The notes under the pieces were generated by a model. The model made no database searches and was not told the DNA's origin. It saw nothing but the letters and a program-made list of their open reading frames with translations. This document shows, in pieces, positions 45,401 to 57,400 of a DNA stretch of 64,000 nucleotides. Made by a program: the position numbers and the translations under genes. Origin of the DNA: Liolophura sinensis (lineage: Eukaryota > Mollusca > Polyplacophora > Chitonida > Chitonidae); contig NC_088302.1 in NCBI RefSeq assembly GCF_032854445.1, positions 54,344,046 through 54,408,045 on the forward strand. The letters run 5' to 3'. Within the stretch, counting starts at the first letter, position 1. Each line of letters begins with the position of its first letter.

Positions 45401-48400
45401 CCGTCATGGTGTCCGCAGTGGTGCTGGGGCATGCATAGCCCGGTGGGCACAGGGTACAAGCTGTCTGCTTCCCGACCGAAAATGTCCCTGCAAGACAGGT
45501 CAGGGTGATGTTGGAGTCTGTGTTAGGACAGGCCACACCGGCTGGGCACGGTGTGCAGATTGTGGCATTACCCGCACTGTAAAAGCCTGGGGGGCATGGG
45601 GAATTCTCTGAGCCGTCCAGAGAAGGGCACTGCCATCCTGCAGGACACGGGTCACATGAGGAGGAGCCTTCAAAGGAGTAGGTACCAGTGGTGCAGATGG
45701 TGCTGGTGCTGGCTGTAGTGGAGGGGCAGTAAAACCCAGCAGTGCAGTAAGTACAGGAGGACTGGCTGCCTGTCGAGTAAGACCCTGAAACAAACCAAAA
45801 AAATGTATATATGTATACTTTGAAAAAAGGGATCAAAGAATTATAAACATTTAGATCAGGGTACCACAGATGTAGGCAGCTGTTCACTTTTTGTGAAATG
45901 AACACAAAACAATAAAGTGTAAACCATTTTAAGATAAGACAGATACTTGCAACACCACCCATTTTGGGCAATATCTATGTACATGTCCTTGGGAAGTTTA
46001 CAAGAGGCTTATGTATATCTTTTGCACACATGTAATGCTATATCACAACCACTGCACATGTAATCCTGGTCTGCTGCCCGCAGATGTATATGCCCATAAA
46101 ATACACAAATTCACCAGGACATTCTATGTGTGGACAGTGCAGTTGGGTTTGATTCACTTTTAACACTAAATATTTTGTCTCCTTGTAGCAGGCCGATATA
46201 AATCTCACTGGAACACCATGTTCCTGAATACTGAGTCCAGCTAAAACACTATGTACCTGGCGGACAGGTATAGCTGTCTGTGGAGGTGGTTGTTGAGGGA
46301 CAGGCTATCCCTGCCCCACAGGCCGTACAGGAGGTCTGACTGCCAACAGAATAGGTTCCAGGGGAGCAGGCTACTGGGGCTTGGTTCGTTGTGGAGCACT
46401 CGTACCCTACAGGGCAGGTTGTACATTGGGTGGACTTGCCCAGGCTATAACTTCCACTGCTGCAGGTAACTGGGGCAGAGCTGTACAAATCAAGATGCAT
46501 CACAACAAGAGATAAAATATCTTTATGCAAATTATATACATTTTTCTTTTCTATCATTTAGTTTTTTTGGTCGCTTCTTTACATCATACACAAGAATATA
46601 TGACTTCACGGTTATATTCCCTTACAACGTTTAGTGCAAAAAGCAATCAATCTGCCGAAATGAGTCAAGTGTGCACTGAAACAGAAGGCTAGTATGGCGT
46701 ACAACGCCATACTACATGGGCTGTTCCAGCATTTACTTACAGGTAAGGTACATCCTCGAACCGACTCACCTTATACTTGGACATTCGCTGCCTGCTGGGC
46801 AGTCAGTGCAGCTGGTCTGGCCAGCCTGACCATTGGTATGCGTTCCCACTGAGCACATGATGGGTGGTAGAGAGGGGAAGGGGCACATGGACCCCGCGGG
46901 ACACTCAGTACAGTTGAGACTTCCAGACAGACTGTACCAGCCAGAGGTACAGGCACTGAGACTGTTAGAGGAGGACTCACACTCGTACCCAGCTGGGCAG
47001 ATCATACACATGGCACTTCCCTGGTAACACACACAATGACATATCAATACATTCTACCTTCATTTCTACGTACTTGGTATTTATCACAGCCAAACCTGTA
47101 TTCTTAAAATATCAAAAAATCTTAAAATTACTTCCATAAGAAACTAGGTAAAGCCAATCATAAACAGCTGCATATTTTGACGGTACTAAGAATTATCAGT
47201 TCAAAGTTACATGTACACTACAGAAACTATATTTAAACAAGCTAGAAGGACTGGCCAGGAATAAAGACATTATTACCAATAAGCACCAAAAAAAAAAGTT
47301 AAAAATAAATGTATAAGAAAGCAAAAAAACCAGAGTGCAGTTGAATCGAATCATGTTCAATAAACTTTATATCATTGAAATAACGGTTTGTTTATCATGT
47401 TTCCTCAGTGAGTGGGCAAACAGCCATGGGAAACAGCTTACTAATTGCTATATTTCTTTATTTGATTGATGTTTTACGCCATACTCAAGAACATTTCACT
47501 TATAGGACAGTGGCCAGCATTAAGGAGGCAGGAAACTGAGCAGAGCCCTGAGGAAACCCACGACCATCAGCAGGTTTTATGATTGGAGACGAAGCCAACA
47601 TGAAGTAACTGTGATAGCCCACAGACTTGGCTAGATGGCTACTTTCATGACTTGCTCAGTATTCTTACAATCTGATTCCACATTGCTCCAAACTTCACTA
47701 TTTTATACACAAAAGCTTCTCTTTCCTTTTGTTTCAGCCATATGTCTGTCACTTTTCAACCACACAAATTATTGTCCAACTCAAAGTTACTAAATAGATT
47801 AAATCATACAAAATTCATAGAGATAACAAACTAAACCAGCTAAGACTTATGCCAGCTATGCTTACAAATGGACTGTAGTATCCGGCATCACAGGCTGTTG
47901 GTGCTTGGCTGGGGTCTAGGCAACTGAATCCAACAGGACAGGCATCACAGTTAAGCTGGCCCTCAGAGGAGTGGTAACCTGATGCACAAGCAACTGGGGC
48001 TGAAGTTTTATCAGCACAATGAAAACCTGCTGGACAGGGGGAACAACTCTGCACCTGAAACATTATTGCAGGTGAGAGGTGAATATTACCATTCACCTTA
48101 ATCTGGTGACATCAGCATAAAGTCATCATGAAATGGGAGGATTCTGTTTCTGTCAGTTACAGTGCTGCATTACTGGAGCATTATTCACAGACACCAGGCA
48201 GGACACCCTGTGCAGTCACATTAAACTGACACTGGAACAATCAAAATATAGCCTATTCTCTCTCACTGAACAGCTACAAGCAAAGAAGTACTATGATTGT
48301 ACATCAGACCTGAACGTTTATTTAATTTTGTATCATGTTTACAAGGTGTGCACCATAACAGCTAGACCACGACAATGTATCGTGTTTATAAGGTGTACAC

Positions 48401-51400
48401 CCTAACTGCTAGACCGCGACAATGTATCATATTTACAAGGTGTACACCCTAACTGTTAGACCAGAACAATGTATCTTGTTTACAAGGTGTACACCCTAAC
48501 CGTTAGACCACGACAATGTATCGTATTTTACAGTCTCCCTTATTAGTCTCTGCCAATTCAGCATGATGTGAATATACCATCTGGTCAATGCATGACATTT
48601 CTCAATTCCTGTGAAGTCCCGATACTGACAAATGGAAACTGTGCACTACTTGTATCATCCCGGGATATGTGTAAACATCTTACCATTCCTCCCAGGCTGT
48701 AGAAGCCATCACCACACGTAACAGGGGTCACACTGGGGTCAAAGCAGTGTTTGCCTGGGGGGACAGAGGGAACACAGACTGGAACCCACTCCACTGTATG
48801 TACCTAAAACAAAAATACAGTACATGTACAGGTCAAATAGCTAGAATCTCAATTAAATTCCATTTGCAAATATACTCACTGCTAAGTGTGAAACAGAAAT
48901 ATAAATTTCTACCTGAAGCAAGCCACCAACAATTATCATTTGAATACCTAAGTTTGAAGACAACAAGATTTTAAAATAAATTTGAATTTAGACCAAGTTT
49001 AAAACAGTTTTGTGGCAATGAGCCGTCTGGTCACTTGCAGGTGATAAGTTCACAACAACAATGCCCAAGACCAAACTTACCATTTGCACAAACAGAGCAG
49101 CTGGTTCGCCCTGATGGACTGTAGGAGCCTGCATCACAATCTTCTGCAGCGATGTAGGAAGTTCCCGTCAAAGCAGCGTTTCCCAGCGGGGCAGAGAGTG
49201 CAGGACCCTGATGCAGACGAACTGTAGAACCCGTCTGGACACAACTAGTGGAGAACAGTATCAACACAGAGAATTTGAGGAAACCTAACAAAGTCACAGG
49301 GTTTACAAAAACAGAACAAAACACACAAAATAGAAGGTAGCTAGGCATATGCACGTCTATAAAGTTAAATACCATTCATAGATTTAAATTCACTTAAATG
49401 ACCAAATCATTAAACTAACCTGAAAAAACTCAATCCCGGCAGTGAAAATAAACTCCATTGATTGTGCAAGTGTCAAATGTTCAAACATTTTATTGAATGC
49501 TACATATTTCCTCCAAATTAGAAGCAATGTAAACAAACACAAAAGTTTCAGTGTTTTTTATTTGTTTTGTTTTTTATTTGCTTGTATTTTTTTGCCTCAT
49601 TAGCTTTATCAGCACTGTCTTTACCCTGTACACAAGATAACCTGGAAATGTAGTTTTTGGGACAGAAATAAGGGATCCAGTGAAGATATAAAGCGTCAAA
49701 CTTACGGTACAGCCGACCTGGCCTGCCAGACTGTAGAAGCCTGCATCACACTGTACAGGGGAGGCACTGACATCATAGCAGGAGTGTCCCTGAGGGCAGG
49801 ATGCACAGGAAGATTGGCCCTCACTGTCCTGGTATGTTCCATGGGCACAGATCTGTGGGCCTGACAGAGGGGAGGGGCAATAATACCCCACAGGGCATGG
49901 CACACAAACAGTCCCATTAGAATATTCACCAGTCTGTAAAAGTGAAGACAAGGTTTCCCATTACAAATGTAATATAAAGTGCATGAGGGTTAGTAGTTTT
50001 GTGTGCATCTATAATGTCAACAAGTAATTCTGCCCGTATACCGCTTGCATTTGCAAGGTCATATGAAAGAGGTGGAAAAGTCAGTTATCAATATGGTCTT
50101 CAATAATTTTTTTGATTTTTCGAAACATTTCGAGACATTTGAAAATAATTTTTGTATGGTGGGTATTTAGGACCACCTCTTGGTATATACTGTCTCTGCA
50201 TGATAATGTTTCAAATGAGGATATAATGTATGTTTAATAAATATATTAATTTTAGAATTTCTTTTTTTCAGCTAACAAATGCGTTGAAATTGAATTTTAA
50301 TCAAATTAATTTTTTATATATTTATAAATTTTATTGCAATAAGAATAAATGCATGTCTTTGGATATTAAAAACAATTTACACTGAAATAAATTTATTAGA
50401 CATGCATCACATTTTTATTTAAAACATTATAATGCGAAAACAATAAATACCAAGAGGTGGTCCCAAATACCCACCATACAAAACCATACCTATCTCCTGA
50501 TAGAAAAAAAATTAAAGACCATATCTGCAGATAACTTTCCACACCCTTTCATCTGACATTTGCATCATTTTTATGTTTTCTTCTCCTTTAACATTTGTGG
50601 TCTAGCCTCTAATTAAGATTTGAAAAGCCCTATAATTCCTATACCCTACTGTAATCTACACTACCACCAGACTACTGTGGTGTGCTAAAACATGAGCAGC
50701 TAAAATCATAGCTCTGCTTTCTGGGAATCTGGTGACTTACGACACAGGATGTGGGTGATCCTCCAGATCCGCATGTTTTACCCGGTGGGCAGGAAGAACA
50801 ACTTGTGGATCCAGCATTGGAGTACTGACAAAAAACACAAGGATTAAACATGGTCAATGGTTTAGTTCATTGTCTTGTTCAGCTTTTCATACGTAGACCT
50901 AGCACAAGAGTTGATTCCATGCATCTGTTTTTACAGATCACTCTAAATATCTTAACAATGGTGCACTGGAAATTATGATCAAACATTCAAACTTTCTCAA
51001 CATTTATAATATGGAAGACAAATGTACAACTCTTTATTGAAGTTTGATTAAAGCAGAGCTGACCTCATCACTTGCACAGGGCACAGGAGAGGACGAGGGA
51101 TCAGGACATCTGGACCCAGCTGGACATTCTGTACAGGCTGAATTCCCAGTCCCCAACACATAGAACCCAGATGGACACTGTCAACAAAAAGTAGATGTTC
51201 CCAAGTTCAGTTCAGAAAATGCAAATCGTGGAAAGCTTTCATTTACCAATCCCCAAAACATTCTTTACCACAAACTTTGTATGGGAAACATCAAGGCTTC
51301 CTTGCAAAGACAAAAAAAAAAACAATATCTCATTGCGTTCCATATTAAAAATATCCTAACAATCAGCGTACACGTAACATGTTATGATGTTTTCACGTTT

Positions 51401-54400
51401 GAGGCATATTTCATTTGAATGAATGAATGATTATGGCTTAACGCCACATCGGCAATATTTCAGCCATATCGTGGCGACATACTTCGTTTGAAGATAATTC
51501 AATACTGAAACTGTAAATATACACAATAAAAAGAATATCACACTGTACAATATGGAAAACCATGAACATGTAAGTATAAACATTTTAAGCTACAAATTGT
51601 GACAATAACATGTGAAAATTCATTGTTTTTGACATGTAGTTCACATACATTAATACATGTCTGCATGCCACGCCCATCTTGATACTGTCCTGCTAAACAG
51701 GCTGTCGGGGAAAAAAATGGGGAGGTGCACTTGTGACCTGAAAACATAAAACAGATAAAACAGAGTACAGTACAAAACAGATGTACAACAAGTCATTTAT
51801 AGTTATTTAGAATGATATTAGAATGGGTTGGGTGCTGTTTTGCCATCAACTGTTATGTTAGAATAGGTTGGGTGCTGCTTTCCTATTAAATGTTATATCA
51901 TATTTGTTTCTTCTATCTGAGCATCACAATCTGCCTTCAGAAATTTACGCCACTGAAATGACTTAAAACTCTGCTACTTTTCTAGTTTTATAAACAAAAG
52001 AGAAAGTGGAACAAATGCATTCACTAACCTTGTGGGCACTCTGTGCATACTGTCATGTTTGTGCTGGTTTGGTACCATCCTGAAGGGCAGGGAATGGGCT
52101 CTGTCATTGCATTATCTGGACAATAATGACCCTGGGGGCATTCTGAGCACAGAAGGCTGCGGTTACTGGAGTAGGAACCGGCAGAGCAAACAACAGGGTC
52201 TTGATCCTTATTGGAGCAGCTGTAGCCTCCTGGACAGGGGAGACAGCTCACATCTCCACCCAAGGAGTACTCTCCATCAGAACAGGACTGGGCTACACAC
52301 ATAACACAAGTACATAATAACCAAAATGACAAACAGGTATGAGTCAACTTTGTGTTGTGAAAATCAAGAGCTGCACACTTGATAAGTAAATGGTTCACTT
52401 CTCAGCCAGGTATTTCTGATGAACTTAACAGTTAACATACTACAATGTTTAACACACATCAGCATCTCTCAATTAATATTACACAGGATCAGAAGCACCA
52501 TCAAACACTTATTCTGAAGAGACATTTGTTGTACATACAACAAAAACCATCCTACTCTTCTCACTAGGTCTTGTGCCTGTAACATCCAACCCACTACTAA
52601 CTTACCTGCTGATGGTGTAGGACAGGAGAAACCTGCTGGGCATGGCTGGCAGCTTCCAACCCCCTCCACATCCTTATAGGTGCCTGGGCTGCAGGCCGTA
52701 CACACCTTCTGGCCACCAAGACTGAAACCAGCACAAGTCAGTTCAGCAAGTGTCCACAGAGTATCGTTAGTGTTTTACAACTTTAGTCCGAAATTAAAAT
52801 CAAACACTACTGATTAAAAGTCATTTACAAGTACTTCTGACAAAACTTACCATGACATATGCACTCATGAAAATGATTGTCCTAAGCAAAAACAATGGTG
52901 CACATACATTTAAATACTAATCTAGGAACATTTTATATACAATTTAGCTATAGCAAAAAACAAAATTGAGAAACAAAAAAAATATTATCAAAATGTTACA
53001 CAATGTCACATAGTGAACATGTTTATGTGATCCACTATCTTGTGCTTAGATACAGTACCTGTATTCGCCCATGGAACAGTTACGAGGAGCCTGGTTCTTG
53101 CTGAGGCAGGCTTGTCCCTCGGGGCACACACTACAGGAGTCTGCCCCCGGGCTGGCTGAGTATTCCCCCTCATCACAGGGGCTACAGATAGTCACACCCA
53201 GGGGACTGAACTCTCCAGCCAGGCAGTTCACTGCAGAGCCAGTCACATCCGGGCACTTCATCCCTGTAGATTTTACACAAGATGATGACCTCCATCAACT
53301 GCCAGGTTAACACTTTCATATTGTTTCATACTGCATTGTAGGTGGTTAATAGATATAGTGATTTGAACAGTAAGTAAAAATTATGCCAATTGTGTCAAAT
53401 ATATCATGTAACCTGAACTTTGTCATCTTGTTTTGTTGTTTGATGAATTGCGCCTCAGAAACTCCTAGCTCCTAGTAGTGAGACAATATCACGTGAAAGC
53501 AGAATACTATGCTGCTGTTATACTAACCTAAGCCCTTTTAAGCTTACTACAGAAAAGAGTTACACACCTGCAAAACAGAGATCATAGGTTACAGCCTTTT
53601 TGACTGGGGCATATGTCCTGTTCATACAGGGCACTGATGTGGACATGCCGTCACCAGTACACTGATGGCCATGGGTGCAGACAGCTAACACTAAGCTAAG
53701 CTTACTACAGAACAGAGTTACACACCTGCAAAACAGAGATCACAGGTTACAGCCCCTAAAGACGGGGCGTATGTCCTGTTGAGACAGGGTTCTGGTGTGG
53801 ACATGCCGTTGGCAGGACACTGATGGCCATGGGTGCAGACAGCTAACATTAAGCTAAGCTTACTACAGAACAGAGTTACACACCTGCAGGACAAAGATCA
53901 CAGGTTACAGCCCCTAAAGATGGGGCATACGTCCCGTTCAGACAGGGCTCTGGTGTGGACATGCCGTCGGCAGGACACTGATGACCACGGGTGCAGTTAG
54001 AACAAGAAGAAGAGCGGCTAGCAGCGTATGTCCCTGCCAGACAGAGGTCAGGACTCTGGGTGGAGGGTCCTGGGCATGCATAACCCTCTGGGCAGTCCTG
54101 ACAGCTGAGGGAGAAGGCAGAGCTATACTTCCCACTCCCACATGGTGTCCGTGTGGAAGCTGTACAGTAGTACCCCGCTGTGCAAGGCTGACAGGAAGAG
54201 AACCCTGGTGCATCACTGTAGTAACCTGTCAACAGAAATCATGATACATATATACATGTACACGGGTATAAATTAATACAATAGCTCCAAAAAACACTCG
54301 TAATAAAATTTCCTGTCTAAACACATATGAAATAACAACAGACAGTGTGAGCCATAGAGGATGATGCCCAACACCTGTAAATATCACATAATTTGTTAAT

Positions 54401-57400
54401 TTGGTGTAAAAAAAACATGTATTTTTCATTTCACTCACAGAAAAAATTGCAACGAAATCATGAAGGAAAAATTTACCAAATGTTAGACAACCATAAATGT
54501 CACTTGTAATTGTCCCCTGTAGTTTGTCAGATATAGTTAGTGTTCCTTGACAGGTTAGCAAGTACATGTACAGAGAAACCTTCGAAATACCAAAATTATA
54601 ACTCTTTCTGGCACAGGAATATCACTGGCCAAAAAACAATATACTACTGTCTTTGTGAATCAACAAAAACAAAAAAGCAAAAAAAAAAAAACATATTATT
54701 TATATATGTGTGTATGTATGTATGTATGCTTTTTTTTTCGGTCATATGATGAAAAGGATTCATCAGCTGTGTCTTCTAGTGACTGGGCAAGTCCATATTG
54801 CCAAAGTGCTGCTGCCCCTGAAACATCATGCCGAAGACACCAGACATGACACTGTGAAAACCAGTCCTGTTTCCTTACTCTAACCTCTGAGTGCTGAGCG
54901 CCAAGCAAGGCAACAACAGGAACCATTTTTTAAACTCTTTGGTATGATTGGACCCCGCGATTGATCTTGGGTCTCCCGACTTTGAGGTGGGCGCTCCAAC
55001 TATTAGTCCATCGAAACAGTAATACAAAAACAACATATTAATGACTCAAGCAGCAAAATGAAATACTGCAACTGTCACAAAACACAAAGATTACAGATAA
55101 GCATATTTATGATAATCAGAATCTTCATGAATACCAATAAACAAACCAGTTTCAATGACTGATAAACTACATACCTGAGTCACACTGTGAACAATTAGTG
55201 GAGGATGAAAGTGCGTACTGTCCAGCAATACACTGACTGGGTGAGGATGATGGGTTAGAGCATTCATGACCTGAGGGACAGGGGATACAATCACTCTGAG
55301 AGGTATCATTCTGGTATTCCCCCACAGGACAGGCTATAGGAGCTGACATCCCATCATTTGGGCATTTAGAACCTGTAAACATAGACTGAGGGGTTAGAGC
55401 ATTCATGACCTGAGGGACAGGGGATACAATCACTCTGAGAGGTATCATTCTGGTATTCCCCCACAGGACAGGCTATAGGAGCTGACATCCCATCATTCGG
55501 GCATTTAGAACCTGTAAACATAGACTGAGGGGTTAGAGCATTCATGACCTGAGGGACAGGGGATACAATCACTCTGAAAGGTATCATTCTGGTATTCCCC
55601 CACAGGACAGGCTATAGGAGCTGACATCCCATCATTCGGGCATTTAGAACCTGTAAACATAGACTGAGGGGTTAGAGCATTCATGACCTGAGGGACAGGG
55701 GATACAATCACTCTGAGAGGTATCATTCTGGTATTCCCCCACAGGACAGGCTATAGGAGCTGACATCCCATCATTCGGGCATTTAGAACCTGTAAACATA
55801 GACTGAGGGGTTAGAGCATTCATCACCTAATATACAGGGTGTCCCAGAAGTCGTGCACCATCCTGATTTTCATTTTTTTTTCTGTGTTTCAGAGTTAATA
55901 CTGATTTTAAATTTTTTTTTCTCTCTTTCAGAGTTAATTATGGCTAATAACTAATAGTACAAAAAAGAGTTGAATTGATTTTTATGTTTGGAAGAGATGG
56001 GGCAACACACCGCTCTGTAGCTCAAGCATTCAACCTCAACCTGGATGGTGCGTGACTTCTGGCACACCCTGTATACACAAGTCAAGCATTATCATGCCAT
56101 GATCACTTTTATTACTAGTATATTTGTAACAAATAACTTGTAATTGTTAACTTTTGGATTTTTGCAGTTGAGTGTGGGGAACATGGGGAGGTGCAAGATA
56201 ATTACATGTACATCACCCTATGCTCCTAGTACTCCTATAGATGTCAATTAAAGAGAATTACTTTTCATATACTATTTATGATTTTGTAAGACCATAAACA
56301 TGATTTCACTTAGCTGTTTAACAATACCAATTAAAAATTCATCATTGTTATCATAATTTAAGGATTTATTTATTTTATTTGATTGGTGTTTTAAGCCATA
56401 CTGAAGAATATTTCACTTATACGAGGGTGACAAGGGTGGGAGGAAACCGTGCACAGCATGGGGGGAAACCCACGACCATCTGCAGGCAAAATTTATGAAG
56501 CTTTATGTTATACATATATCTATGAAAGCCCAAATGATATCCAACAATAACAATACTTAGAACTTTTGGATCTACTCATGCTTACTTACCATTGTAAATT
56601 AATATGGCAATTATATAGTTAATGACTATTCTTGATTGTTTAGTCAATTCACACTATATTGTTTCAATATTACCACAATATACAGTGTAAAAGAACAGAA
56701 ATATCAATGTACTTAATTACTGTAAATACATTTTCTAGTTAGCCGTTTCCAAGAAAAAAAAAGTTGTGCATGTATTTTTTGGAGTGGAGAATGGTCTATA
56801 TATGCTGTTGTTACATTATTCTGAACAAAACAGTCATTTAATTAGCAAATCAGTGTGAATACAGTATCTCTGTACACTTCACATGACAACTCACCTGCGG
56901 GACATGGCTGACACTTTAAGTCTGTATCTGAGCGGTAACTCCCTTGTGGACACACCTCACATGCTGTTCTCGAAGAATTTGCCACTGAACCAGCCAGGCA
57001 AGGCACGCATGTAGCGGAGCCCTGGGAAATTGCTACACTAGCTTCACTACATTGGAGACAATCTGCCACATCAGAGCTGCCTGAAATCTGATTGGCCGTC
57101 CCAACAGGACATGGCTCCTGCCCTGAGGTCCCACCTGCACAACTACAATGTAACAAGAGTGACTATCACAGAAGTGCTCTCAATATTAATATACATGTAA
57201 GTAAAATGTCCCGGCCTTAGAGTCTTCTGGTAAAACTGTTTTAATGTAATGCACACAAACTGCCATACAACACTCTTAGTTGAACAACAGGGATATAGTA
57301 TTGAAGGTCAAAAAGAAAAAAAACAACACTCTGGTGGGGTAAATGAATAATGACAAACAAAAGTTTTTGGCTTGGATTTCCAGATCTCGAAATGTTTTAC

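Noticed and set aside
5300-54300. EGF, TNF-receptor, VWC or laminin-type EGF domains as an alternative reading of the modules
   Set aside because: Cys spacing and the recurring PxPCPxGTY / PGYYC / GHYCPEGS motifs fit GCC2_GCC3/ephrin-receptor-like repeats better; no canonical six-Cys EGF or calcium-binding EGF pattern was seen.
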